A stretch of 64,000 bases of DNA from Cyrtodaria siliqua (taxonomy: Eukaryota; Mollusca; Bivalvia; Adapedonta; Hiatellidae). The DNA lies in assembly GCA_037043455.1 (NCBI GenBank), contig JAWPHD010010224.1, forward strand, positions 31,917 through 95,916. The letters are read 5' to 3'. Made by a program: the position numbers and the translations under genes. Shown piece after piece: positions 10,501 through 25,500 of this stretch (its first letter is position 1; each line of letters starts with the position of its first letter). A model generated the notes under the pieces. The model was not told the origin of the DNA. It ran no database searches and saw only the letters and a program-made list of their open reading frames with translations.

Positions 10501-13500
10501 GTAAGTATAAAAGGGTTTTCTTAATATTTTACTCAGTTAAACGAATAAACTATTGCATAATTAATAAATAAAGACTGTTTCAAACATTAACTGATCAGAA
10601 GGACAACCACACTCACACTCATGACGAGTGTATGCTGCCTATCACGGCAATTATCGTCTGAAAATAGAACATGGTCATCGTGATGGTGGAATTCCCCTCC
10701 CATATAAAATACAAGTCCATTTATGAATAAAAACAAAAAAAAATGTTTTTAACTTCAAGATGGTCATTTAATTGTGTTTCACATTCAATTTGCTAAGCAG
10801 AACCTGGTTAGTTAAATTGTATTGTTTTCCTCGGACCCCACCCATTAAATCTGGGAAAAAATATGTTGTTTTCCCCACCCATTCCTGGAAAATAAGACAC
10901 ATAACCTGGGCCTCTGCTGTGATTCGCAAATGGAGAAATAAAAGAAAAAATTGCGATCTTTCTAAAGCTTTTGCGAAAATGATTTGCGAAAGAAAAACAA
11001 AAGCCGATATTTACATATTTTCAATACTGTAAGCGATTTGAACGACTGCTACACAGCTTTCTTATTGGACATGTGCAGTGTAACAGTGTAAGTAGAAAAA
11101 TGGACTGGTTCACTAAACTACAAGAATAACGTTCGCTGGCTAATTAGAAAAACCGATAAAATTATCACAACCAGTCGATCAATCACGCGTGTGTATTGTG
11201 GATCATTGATGCTCGCAAATAACAACATTTGGTAAACAACCTTTCTGACACTCTCTGAAAAGATAATTGATGCAATTAAGTAATAAAAGGATTAAGACAA
11301 CACAGCCTGATATCGGGGTTTAAGCTCTTATACAAACATGGGCGAGTGTGGCGGACGATCAAACAACGAAACTGAAACTATGGTTAATGTTTGTTATTGA
11401 GTGCAGCAAACTTTGTCGGGTGTTGAAAATTAAAGAAATCGAAAGTGATTACATGTTATTTTTAGAAATAAATAATATTTATAACAAAAGATGAGATCAG
11501 AACAAACGTTTTAATTGATTTAAATACCCTCGATCGACGTATAAGCTATATCAAGATGTAAAACTGCCAATACTGCAATAGCAAACATGGCTTGTAAACG
11601 TCCGCTAGATTTAGATTTAGTTCTAGACACAAAACGTCACACATATTTAAATATATCATGGATAGATTTAATTTTTATCAATATTGATTTTTACAGGTTT
11701 TTTTTTTACTTAGGCCAATATAATTATACCTGAGGTTACTGTAACCCGACTGACCCTCTGAAAACACCCCCGACTTGTTTTTATTTTATTGAAGAAAAAA
11801 AAAATGTTGAAAAAATAATAATATTCATGAGTTCACGGTGCAATTTTCAATTTCACAGTGCGGTTTTGAAAGCGTGTGAATTTCACGGTATAGTGTGCAC
11901 AGGACTGGTATAAAACAGTCAAAATGGCGAGTCCCAGTGCTGTTTTGTACAGTTTCAAAAATGTCAGCACATGGAAGCGCTAATGTTATGGCGTGCACTC
12001 TCCTTAAAGAATCAATTGTTGAATTGTTTGACAAGTACAACAAACAGGTCGGTAAATGCCCAGAGTTCCTGGCCACCTGTCGTAAGTTTGTTTCTAAAAC
12101 AGTAATATTAATGTGCATATTATATTACTTCAAGAAGTTTTAATGCAGTAGTAGTCGATGCCAATGCTTAGTGCTGAGAAGCAAAAAATAAAATAAAAAA
12201 ATAAAATAAAATGCCTACCTACCTACCCTATTTTTTTCAGCAATGTTACTGTAAACACAGACCTGTATAATTTTATTTGGCCTTATTCAATATCAGATAA
12301 AGTGAAACAAATAAAATTTAAAAAAAAACATAAAATTGATGGTTATCATCCCGACGTTAACTATTACTGAACTAGATTTAGATTATGAGAAAAAAGATTT
12401 AGATTCTTGTTTGACTCCACCTTCTAAATTTGCCAGAATTCAGAATCCACCTGTTAGTACTAAATGAATCCATGCATATGTGCCGTTTATTCTGAAAATG
12501 ACTCAGTTATATGGTGAAAATATGGCTCCAATTTTGGCTCTTATTTCTCAAATGCGGCTCCTTTTTTTTCCATTTTGCGAAAGAAAGAAAATACCCAGGG
12601 GAGGCCCTGCATAACATATGCCATTGTTAGATAATAATCACTGTACTGCAATAAGCTAAAGCTCATCAATTTCTGTGTTTGTCTGATAAGCATATATGTG
12701 AGTCAATTTCTGTCAATGGGTCAGTCTGTGGAGATTATCTAAAAAGAAATCATTTCAATGAGTCATTTTAGAAAAATATGGGTGCCTCAAAATTCGAAGG
12801 TAAATAATAATAATAATAAACAAATCTCTGAATGCGTATTCAGGGTTTGAAATTAACTTTTTTCAGCAAATTGTCCATAACTTACACAATTTACTTGTCC
12901 CCAGTCAGATTTACTTGTCCCCGCACTTCATGTAAAAGTGATACAAAAAACAAGATCAATAATGAAAGTGACATTACATTCCCTCAGTTGCATTCCACCA
13001 ATGAAAACAAGATGGTTTTTTTTGTCATTTACAATGAGCTCACCAATGTTTTGACATTTTTTCAGTCATAAGTTTTAAAGATGTAAAATTCATTTTCTGT
13101 TATAAAATTTAGTTGTCCATAGGACAGGTCACCTGGGACAATTAACTTGTCCCCAGTAGAATCTACATGGCACAGGACAAGGGGACAACTGTTAATGTCA
13201 AACCCTGGACTATTCTTAAAACCAGATTTTGGACAATGCATTAATGTATTTTATTTTTTAATCTTAGTCCTTATGATAAAAATACTGCATATTTCATAAA
13301 CATTCATTATACCATAGCTCTAATGGTTTTCCTTTGTTCTTGCTTATGATATAATTTTCATAAACCTGAAGGTCTGAGCCTAAACCGTGCTATAAATGCC
13401 GGTATATTTCAGCCGTGCTATAAATGACGCTGATGGGGTCATTGTCGTACCAGGTACTACAGAAAGGCAGAAAATCATAGAAATACAATGTCGTAAAACG

Positions 13501-16500
13501 CGGCCATAGAGCATTTTGTTATTTCACGGAAACAAAACTTTCATTGTTTACAAAGTTCAATCAATTCACTTTTTAAAAGCCGCTAGCAGTTGCCTCCGCC
13601 TTACAGGAATGCAGTTGGTCTAAATATTTGACCAACTCTTCTTGAATGACGAGCTGCATATTTGTTTACTTTTTGCGCGGTGTTTGATGATTTACAACTT
13701 CCGGTTTTACAACAATACGTTCTGTATTTTATTACTAACTATGGCAGCCTAAATATGTTTTAAGAACAATAGCGCAATAGTTAATGATAAACAATATTGT
13801 TTAAGCAGTTGTTTTATCAAGTTCTAAATTGTTTCAATTCCGCCAATGAGATCTAGTTTGTCCGGTTACGTTTCTGTATATTTGGGGGCCGTTCTGGAAT
13901 TCAAAGATTTTCGGGTACGTTTCTGTATACATAAATGTACCCCGGGTACCTTTCTTTAGTATCCGATACGACAATGACCCCCATCAGCATAAATGACTAC
14001 TCAATTTTACATGCGCCCAGTTGTAATTTACACACAACCTATCAATCAGAACGACTAAACCATTACCAAAACAGCACTCCTTGACATTGCATTTGTCAAA
14101 TAATATACAAAGGCAATTGGCTGCAATAATCAAAACATGGGTAATGCTCATGCTGCGTGATAATGCTATTTCTTGATTGGATCGAGCTGTTGTTTTTACT
14201 GAAAACTGCAACGCCCTAAAACTTCTTGCACATGCGTAGTTGGATAAATGACTCTGGTACAAAACATTTATAGCATATTTTTCTCATGTATGCAAATTAT
14301 TCTGCACTCTCGGGCCTGCAGCCTTATTGCTGTCTACCTTTTTTAACTGGCATTAATTTATGTCAAACAGCTGATAAAAAGGTCTTTTTATCTGGCAAGC
14401 ATTTATATAAGTAATTGCTTGAGGCATTTGGTTGTCATTCAGTACCTCAAACTTCACCAAATATTGAGTATGACAGGCCATACTCAATTTTTCTAAGCCA
14501 CTGAAGTGTGACCACGGGAATTTGGTTCTCAATATTTCTCGATGATTTTTTAATGTATTTTTGTAAGCATTCATTTTTAGCTCTACTGATCAGAGATCAG
14601 CAGAGCTTATGCCGTGGTGCAGCGTCTGTCTGTCTGTTCGTCCGTCCGTAACTTTTTTTTGTAGCGACTACTCCTCTGAAACTACTGAATGGATTTTCAT
14701 GAAACTTTACAGAAATGTTGCCCATGAAGTCTAGTTGATCTTAGCAAAAAATCATGTTGATGTGAAATCCAAGTGGGCTGCCAAATCTAAAAATAGATTT
14801 TTGAAAAAAAAGTTTGTAGCGACTACTTCTTGAAAACTGTGATATTGATATGGGACTTTTTCTAAAATGATTAACTGGTATGACATGATGTTGATTCTTG
14901 TCGAAAATTATTTTGATTTGACGTTAAACATGGCCGCCAGCGGCCATCTTTGTTTACATAGAGTTATATAATGAAAACTTGTAGCGACTACTCTGAAACT
15001 ACTTGACGGATTTTCATGAAACTTCACAGGAATGTTGCTCTTGATGTCTAATTGATCCTACCAGAATTTCAGGTCGGCCGGAAATTCAAGATGGCCGCCA
15101 TGGCTAAAAATAGATTTCCAAATACAAGATTGTAGCGACTACTTCTTGAAAAGTGATATTGATATGGGACTTTTTCTAAAATGATCAGTATGACATGATG
15201 TTGATACTTGTCGAAAATTATTTTGAGTAGGTCATTTATGTATAGTAGAAAGAGAATTGGCCCGCAGACAGAACCTTGGGGTACGTCTTAGTGACTACTT
15301 GAAAACTATTATTGATATGGGACTTTTTCTAAAATGATCAACATTATCTTTGTTTACATAAGGTTATATAATGAAAACTTGTATTGACTACTCCTATGAA
15401 AATACCTGACGGATTTTCATAAAATTCACAGGAATGTTGCTCTTGATGTCTAGTTGATCCTAGCAAAAGTTCAGGTCGGTCGGAAAGTCAAGATGGCTGC
15501 AATGGTTAAAAATAGATTTAAAAAATGAGATTTTGTGGTGACTTCTTCTTAAAAAACATAAGTGATATTGATTTGGAACCTTTACCAAAATGACTGGCAC
15601 GACATCTTGCAGGCTGATCAGGGTTTAACTGTCTTGGTGCTCATCAGTCATTTGATCGAAACACCCCTTTGTACTACAAATGGACTGGTCCAAATTAAAA
15701 GGACAGTCCATTATACATTCATAGAAGGGTAAGGATTTAGTCTCGTTTGTATTTTGACTCTCATAAAAAGACAAAATCTTAAAATCCTACAATTTGTTTT
15801 CAATTTTAATTCTGATTTTCCAGCTATAACCTGAGACAAGAGCAAATCTGCTGAGATAGTAACATAATTCTCAGGAGAAATTGCATAACATGACCTGTGT
15901 GTGACCTGGTCACACATTCACACAACTGCTATATTTCTGAGTACAAATCATGCCATTTCTGTTCCACTGTGATTTGGAGCAGAAAAAAGAGGATATACGA
16001 TGTTGTAAGGGATTATAATTAAACTTTTTGGTAGCATTATGACATTTTTATAAGCTGGAAAAAAAAATCTTTAGCATAAAATGGAATGAGATAATGTTGC
16101 ATAATAAATCATAATATTTAGGAATATAGGAATATTGCTCTTGATGTCTAGTTGGTCCTAAGTAAAAATCAGGTTGGCCTAAAATTCAAGATGGCCACCA
16201 TGTCTAAAAATAGATTTATTAAATACAATTTTGTGGCAACTACTTCTCTAAAACCAAAAATGTGTGGACTAACTAGTGGTAAACCATTACACAACTATTA
16301 AATATTATTTATTATGAAAGCTTAAATGTAACTTGTATGATTTGTATTTTATTTCAGGGAAAGGCGAGTGCAAACTCACCTGAAAAAGGTCTATGGCACA
16401 TTGTCAATCTCCATGCTGGCTGCCGCTGCAGGGGCGTATGTACACTTGTTCACAAACCTGCTCAGTGTAAGTAACAAGTTGAGGTTAAAGCGGCTATCCC

Positions 16501-19500
16501 GCGAACAGTACACATTTTACAAAATATGTTCATCCTCCCGCGAACAGTAAACATTTTACAAAATATGTTCATCCTTTCTAAGACTACTAACAATAAGGTA
16601 TATATGTAACTTTAAATATGTTGTGAATCCAAACTCTTGTAACTACAAGTAACAAATGTCTTAACCAGCCAGACAATTGTTATCATTTCTGAAGGGTCGA
16701 AGTATGTGTTACCAACTCTTAACCCGCTAAGCACGACTATAATAGCCTTTGTGTCCATTGTAAACCCAGATCAGCCTGCGAGTAACTCAGCATGACTATA
16801 ATAGCCTTTGTGTCCATTGTAAACCCAGATCAGCCTGCGAGTAACTCGGATCAGTCATTTTGACAATGACAATTTTTCTTACTAACATTTTGACACCTGT
16901 GAATAATCAGCTGGACTTCCAAAACTTTATAACAGCTGAGAAGATAATTGACTTCAGGTGATTAAATTATACCACTGAATAGTGCGATTTAGTTAGTTAT
17001 AAACAAACATTGCAATGTCAATGAAGTGTGAACACTGCGTCTGGCCTCCTGTGCTGTTTGTCACATATTTGAGATCGACAGTTATTGACATATAACTACT
17101 GTACCTTATCTTTTACCTACCTGCTATTCGAGTTGTATTTTCTCTGTAGTAGGATCTTATAGCGTCTCCGTGGGCAAATGGTTGACAACGTTGCGTTGTA
17201 AACCTTCGCCTGTCACCGCTGCGGGTTCGAATCCCACTGGGAGCTCGACTTGTGAGGAAGTGTCGATTCTTACAGATGGCGGAAGGTGTACAGTACTAGT
17301 TCTACCCAGGAAGAGGGGGTTGTCTGCCTCCACCACAAAAAATCGACCGTCATGTATAACCTTACATGTGTTGAAAACGACGTAAAACACCATACAAACA
17401 AACAAAGTATCTGATCCCTTTGATTTCATTTAAGTCGTTTAACCCTTAACGTATATATATATATAATAATGGACTGTTCTTTCTTTGAATTAAGACCATT
17501 CCATTTATATCAGCCGGACATTGCCTGATCAGCCTTACTCGCAGGCTGATTTGGTTTACAATGGATGCAAAGGATATTATAGTCATGCTTAGCGGGTTAA
17601 GGGTTAATTCAATGTTAGTGAAAATCAATATAGAATGTACTGTTAAAACACTATTATCCATTTATCCTGATAAAAATACCCACGATTCTGCAAACTCCAC
17701 TGGCCGTATATTTTAGCCCCTACCCTAAAGATGGAGCACTGTGACCTAGTGGTAGAGCGTTGGACCCACTATCGAAAAGTCATAGGTTTGATCCCCGCCA
17801 TGACCATATGTGTTGTGTTGCTGAGCAAAGCACTTTATCTGCATTCTCTTAGTACTGGTTCTTAGAGAGTGACTAAAATAAGTTGAGACCTTGAGCGTAA
17901 AATGAGTTTAAACTAAAGGTTTAAATGGCAAAAGTTAGCAAATTTATACCTTAACAGCTATGACATTTCTCTGTACAGCCTTTATAAAAATATTTTGTAA
18001 AATAAAAAATCTTCCTGCCGGCCAACTAATTTGGTTGCCCAGGTTAGCGAGAAAGAAAGTATTTTCTTATTTCACCGAATACAGTGTAAACTTAATGAAT
18101 GCTGAATATGGTATTTAAAATTGACCAGTCAGTCGCAAAGGTGTATATGAATTGATTATATTGACTAAACCTAGGCTATAATATGTATGCTGTTGAGATT
18201 GAATGAGTATTGCCTTTAAATTATATATTGCGTTCCTTTCCACAGGGAGGGCTGCTCACTGCCCTGGGTTCCATTGGTATGATGATCTGGCTGGCGGCTA
18301 CACACCATTCCAAGGAGACGGAGGGCAAGAGGCTGGGCATATTTATTGGGTTCACCTTCCTCTCTGGTAAGACATCAGCCAGATTTAAATGAGACACAAC
18401 TCTCATTATTCTTGTGGTAAACATTAGGCCAAAAAAAATGGTTTGTTTCCGCCAACGGCTTCAAAAAAAAATGGGGTAGGTAGATAGGCAAAAAACTTTT
18501 TTTTTTTTTTTTTATTATTATTATTAATGACCTTATTTTTTTTTTTGTTAATGAAAAACACAGTTTTAATATGATAAAAAATACTTGGGAAGGTAATAGA
18601 TGGATAATACATGGTTATGGCCCTTTTTCAATATTTGGTAATGTACACTGGAAACCCCAGGGGATGTGGGTTCAAATCTCACTGGACGCATTTTTTTTTT
18701 TTCCCTCCATAATGCCTCTTTTTTTTTTTTTAATAGCTGGTTTACGGATCCGTCGACTCTGTACTTTTCCCTTTTTTTAATTTTTTTTTCTATTTTTTTT
18801 CCCACTCGTGTCAAGGACTAGAATTCCGTGCAAGTTTTTCCTGCTATATTCGTTTGTTGTATCCTGCATTTGTTGTCATTCAAGTTGACATGCTCGGTTA
18901 TCTAAAGTATGCTATTAAACATGGATTTCTATAGGGATCTACGAAAAGTGATGTTCGATTTTTGATTCTCTCCCCCTTTTTGACTTAAAACGTCAACATT
19001 TTGCTTGTAATTTTTTCTCTCAGTTTCCCCCGAATAATTTTATTTATATTTTTATTTCGACCTCCTGACGTAATTTTTGCAATAAAAAAAGTTAAGGTCG
19101 GCGGCTAAATAATAGGACGGTCGGGTTAGCGGAAACAAACACTTTTTTCTTTTAAGCCTTGGTAACCATTTCAGATTTTAGAAATCTCTTGTAAAATAAA
19201 TGAATGACAGCATTTTTCAAAGAGTTAGGGATATCTCGAGACACAACTGTCTGTATTCTCGTTTTAAACATTAGCAAACATTTCTGATTTCAGGTATCTC
19301 CTAAAATAAAATGAAAAACAGCATTTGTCAAACCAACCCGAGATGCGGAAATTTCAAGTCCGTTTTGGCATTGTTAACACTATTTCTGATTTTCTGCCAT
19401 TTCTGATTTCAGGAATCTCTCGGTAAAATAGAATGTGTTAAAGATAAAATGTAACAAGAAAAAAGTGCAAAACCAGTAGCAACAGTTCTGAAAGTATAAT

Positions 19501-22500
19501 CCAACAAATGTATTCAAATAGTACAAAGACAAATATTCACTTACAGAATACACGTCAATTAGATCCAGTATTTCTTTTAAATCTGGTTTTAGAATAAAGT
19601 CTTTGATGACACAATAACATGTTTACGTCATTCTTAAAAATATTCATAGGTAACAAATCAAAAACAGCATATTTCAAATATATGCCAGTAGTCGCGTTGT
19701 TAACACTAGCTGCCATTTATGATTTCAGGTATCTCTCTGGGACCTCTCCTCGACCATGTGATCAGCATTGACCCAAGGTGAGTGTACACAACAGTGTTAA
19801 CAGTTTGCTTGAATACTAAGGCTTTGTCTTTTATTGGATTTCATTGAGATGGTTGGAACAGCAGGTCATTACATGGATTTTGGGGTGATGGTTGGAACAG
19901 CAGGTCATTACATGGATTTTGGGGTGATGGTTGGAACAGCATGTCTTTACTTGGATTTTGTGGAGTGTGTTGGAACAGCATGTCTTTACTTGGATTTTGG
20001 GGAGTGTGTTGGAACAGCATGTCTTTACTTGGATTTTGGGGAGTGTGTTGGAACAGCATGTCTTTACTTGGATTTCGATGAGAGGGTTGGAACAGCAAGT
20101 CTTTACATAGATTTTGGGGAGGGAGTTGGAACAGCAGGTCTCTACTTGCATTTTGTGGAATGAGTTGGAACAGCAGGTCTTGCATTTTGGAGAAAGAGTT
20201 TGAACAGCAGGTCTTTAATTGCATTTTGGGGAGCGGGTTGGAACAGTGTGTCTTTTATTTTGGGGAGAGAGTTGGTACAGTGTATCTTTACTTGGAGTCT
20301 CTCTGGGAATTTCAAATTTTAGGAGAAATATATCACAGTTCATAGCTATCCAACAGGTATATGGATGTAACGTTGCCTGGCAGATTTCCTCAGTTGATAG
20401 GGCATCGAAATGGTAGTCCGAGGGTCCTAGGTTCAAGCCCATTCAGGCTGCACATTTTTCTAGCCTTGTGACAAGTATATATAAGAAATGCACATTGGTT
20501 CTATAGCCTACAGGAAAGTACTGTGTATTACTGGGAAATACAGCATGGTTTTATATGCAAGTATGTATGTATGAGGTTTATAGTCGCTATAAACCCTTAA
20601 CCCCCTTCATATATATAATGGACTGTTCTTTCTTTGAATCAAGACCATTTCATTTATGTGACAAAGGGGTGTTTTGGGGAAAATGACTGATAAGCAGCCA
20701 GTCGTTGTAAACCCAGCCTGTGAGTGATCTTGGTTGACAATGGACGCAAAGGCTATTATAGTTGTGCTTAGACAATCAATCTTTCAGTCATATCACAATA
20801 ATTATTGTGTCTACTTGTAGCAGTGAGTCTATTGTGCTGATACACTGGAATGCCATAAAAGCATGACCTGATACCCCACCCACCGTTGCGACCAGTCCTA
20901 GGACTATACTTTTGTTGCTGAATATCAAGCAAGGGAGCCATTTCTGAAGTTCTTGGTATGGACTGGTCAGGGATTGTACCCATGAACTGTCGCATGCGAG
21001 GCGGACGCTCTACCACTAAACCAGTCCGCGATCTCAGTAGTAGAGATCTGTGATTTAATCATTGCAGTTTATGGACCCCAAGGTGTATATTTACCGTCTG
21101 TGCCTTATGCATGTACATGTTTTCCATTGCAGCATCATATCGACGGCCCTGATGGGAACCTGCCTGATCTTTATCAGTTTCTCACTGGCATCTCTTCTCA
21201 GCAGAAACAGGATGTTCCTGTACATGGGAGGTATGATAGTTTATGTTCCTGTACATGGGAGGTATGATAGTTTATGTTCCTGTACATGGGAGGTATGATA
21301 GTTTATGTTCCTGTACATGGGAGGTATGATAGTTTATGTTCCTGTACATGGGAGGTATGATAGTTTATGTTCCTGTACATGGGAGGTATGATAGTTTATG
21401 TTCCTGTACATGGGAGGTATGATAGTTTATGTTCCTGTACATGGGAGGTATGATAGTTTATGTTCCTGTACATGGGAGGTATGATAGTTTATGTTCCTGT
21501 ACATGGGAGGTATGATAGTTTATGTTCCTGTACATGGGAGGTATGATAGTTTATGTTCCTGTACATGGGAGGTATGATAGTTTATGTTCCTGTACATGGG
21601 AGGTATGATAGTTTATGTTCCTGTACATGGGAGGTATGATAGTTTATGTTCCTGTACATGGGAGGTATGATAGTTTATGTTCCTGTACATGGGAGGTATG
21701 ATAGTTTATGTTCCTGTACATGGGAGGTATGATAGTTTATGTTCCTGTACATGGGAGGTATGATAGTTTATGTTCCTGTACATGGGAGGTATGATAGTTT
21801 ATGTTCCTGTACATGGGAGGTATGATAGTTTATGTTCCTGTACATGGGAGGTATGATAGTTTATGTTCCTGTACATGGGAGGTATGATAGTTTATGTTCC
21901 TGTACATGGGAGGTATGATAGTTTATGTTCCTGTACATGGGAGGTATGATAGTTTATGTTCCTGAGGTATGATAGTTTATGTTCCTGTACATGGGAGGTA
22001 TGATAGTTTATGTTCCTGTACATGGGAGGTATGATAGTTTATGTTCCTGTACATGTGATTGCAAATTATCTGAATTATCTCTGTATAGTAACAACTTATT
22101 TCATTATAAATGCAAACATATTGCTTTAAAAGAAAATTTGGCATTGACAAACATTGCGCAATTCTGTCATCGTTTAAAAAACGCTAAATGGTGTCCTCAA
22201 AACATTGTTATTTTCAAACAAAAGCATTCCAGATTTTGTAATTTTAAAATTACCTCTTACTTTTAATTGAAATGAGAACAGTTTTCGATATCCTATATAA
22301 AAGTATGTTCCCAACATATTTGCTATATTTTTATCGTCGTCTTTATCACCGGCGTTATTAAAGGGGATGTTGCATCATTCTGGATCTAGTTTCATTTAAA
22401 AGGGCTTAAAAAACCGTCGAAAGAGCTGAAAAAATAATCAAAATATCTTACAAAACAAAGGAGATATGACCTTTTGAAAATGTGCAAAAAGACCAATGGA

Positions 22501-25500
22501 GGCAGCCATCTTTGAATGAAAATAGATAATAAATAGTGTTTAAAGCAAATAAATGTCTTAAATTATAAATACAAAGTAAAATATTTATACTGTATATGCT
22601 CTTTTTACGATGTACATGTATTTGAGTGATATTCTTTGTTTTACATGATATTTATCAATATGAAAGAAATGGTAAAATGGTGCGATGACGTCATCAATCC
22701 AAGATGGCTGCCTCCGTTTGAGAATTTGTGCAAATTTTTAAAAGATCATATCTCCTGTATTTTTATGACATTTTGATAATTCTTTCAGCTTTTTTCATGG
22801 TGTTCAATGCCCTTTTAAATGAAGCTAGTTCCGAATAGTGCAACAACCCCTTTAATTGTCATATGTATGTCACTTTATCATTGACCCCGAATATACACAG
22901 CTTCTTATTTCGTCTATAGAATTGAAATGCATTTTATCATATATGTGCTAAATTTGTTTGTTAGTGCATTTAGTTTAAGCTGACTTCTTGCCATTTCTAA
23001 TGTAACACTGTCATTTTCATGGAGCTCGACCTCGCTCCTTTTGAAAAAAAAAATCAGAAACCATGTCAGAGAACCATTTCTTGTTGCCCAGTGCAGCTGT
23101 TTCTTGCAAAGCTGAGTGTGAATCATGTAGCTATATATTCGAATTTTGGAACATTTTTAGCTCTACTGGCCAAAGGCCAGGAGGCTTATGCGATCACTTT
23201 TCGTCCGTCTGTCTGTCAGCAATTTTATAAAATCGACATCTGCTACATTACATGTATATGCTGATACACCTCGCCACATTACATGTATATGCTGATACAC
23301 CTCGCCACATTACATGCATATGCTGATACACCTCGCCACATTACATGTATATGCTGATACACCTCGCCACATTACATGCATATGCTGATACACCTCGCCA
23401 CATTACATGCATATGCTGATACACCTCGCCACATTACATGTATATATGCTGATCGGTGGTTAAAAACCTATAAATAGGAGGTTTGATAGTGTTGCTATAC
23501 ATGGGGGGCAGGTCGAGAAAATTTGTTTCTGAGTTACTCGGCTACGTAATTTGAATGGCCAAATTGGTAAATTGATAAAGAATTTACCTGAATTTAAAAC
23601 TCGTCTCGCATCAATGAGCTATCGTTACGGCGAATTTTACATTAACTTATTGAGACAAATAAATTATGTATGTAATTGCAAATATGTATGTATTTGATTT
23701 GTACACATACACGATGCATAACACAAAACAATATGTAAAATTAGTAGCTAGTTGGCTATCTAGAGCACTGTATATATAGCAGGGATATCTCATCTTTTTG
23801 ATGTTGGCAACAGAAAGATTATCTTGTATGTGAAAAACACAAAATTAGTGAATTTAATTTTTGTTTAAAAAGGTCCACCCACACATTGTTGTGTTTGAAG
23901 TCACCCCAGAGAGAGAGGAAGAATACATAGGAATCAAGGAACCCTGCCCTGCTCTTACTATTGACTGTATTTTTATGAGTCTTTAACATGCTCTGAGGAG
24001 TGAGTATAAACTTGTACATCAGTTGGACGAGGCTAGTGTTTTGACTAAGGACATGACACACCGAAGTAACACAGTGGCGCATAGCCTCGGTCATCTGGCC
24101 TACTTCTGATTTCTTCGCTGCGCTGTGATCCTCAGAATCAAGGCCTGGGGGAAAAATGGAATTTTGAAATCGCCCATCACGTGGAGTGCTTTATTTGGCC
24201 TAATCTGCCCAGGCCAATATCTGCAAGTAAGACATATGCATGATACGGTCTTGGCAGGCCGAGACAAGTGGCGCCACTGAGGCTGCAACCAGTGATCACG
24301 GGATCAGAGTTTAACATGCTATAAAAGCCTATAATCTGCTGTGATATTCTAACCATTATTTTCATTTTCCACAGGATTCCTGATGTCGGCCCTGTCCTGG
24401 ATGTGCCTTGCATCTCTGATGAACATCTTCTTCAGGTCCCAGATGATCTATGATGTAAGTTGCCATATTTTAACTATAACTCAACTAAGACAAAAAAAAG
24501 TACACTAATGAAAATATTAAAATATACCAATTAAAATTTCGCTTTTTGCTTTAAAAGTACATTTACTACTATTGTAAGCAATATGTTGCGCTTTATTTCC
24601 AGAATTAATTCATGTACATGACTGGAAACATAGAAAAAATAAAAACATTTAAATTAATCTTTTCAGCTTATCCAAAATTGAAACCTAAAAGAACTTATCA
24701 AGTCACAACATAGTCCATCTTGTTTGTGATTTTGATTTCTTTATTCATTAAAGTCCCTATCCTACCATTAACAGGCAAATTTTAGAACATGTACATGTTT
24801 AATAACCAGTGAATAAACCTATACTTTTAATCGGCATATATAAGTTATTATATTACCTAAACACCTAGATAGAGTTTCAATATCCGGTTTTGTAGTGTAA
24901 TTTTGTGCGTTAGTTTCTTTAATAGTTAAACCGGATGGTCATTTATATTCTGTGATGGTCTTATTTTCAGTCAAATTTCAGTGGAGAGTTGTTTATATTA
25001 TTTGACCGTTCTGTTTTCAGTTAAATTTCAATAGAGAACTATTTTATTTCTATTCTTCGATGTTTTTTCTTTTCAGTTGAACCTGTATGGAGGGCTGTTT
25101 ATTTTCTGTGGCTTTGTGCTGTACGATACACAGCTGGTAGTGGAGAAGGCTCGGCGTGGGGACGACGACTATATCTGGTTAGTTGCGACCTAGCTACCGT
25201 GTTTCCCTAATATAGAAGCAACACCACCTTCATTTTGGATCTTTTGTAAAATAAAAAGAAAGATTCTGACTTTAGATTGAGTATGAATGGCATTTGAGGT
25301 TCAATTATAACCCTGATAAAAAATAAAAATAAAAAACATGAGTGTCCCCTTTGCATTTTGCATATTTCATACGGTAGTTTGGTCAAGGTTGAATAACAAG
25401 GATGACTTGTTAGATGGAAAGAATAAGGCATCTGGGATACGTGCCCTACTCTTACTATGGAAAAGATTCCTATGTTTCTTTAGCGTGCTCAGTGGATAGA

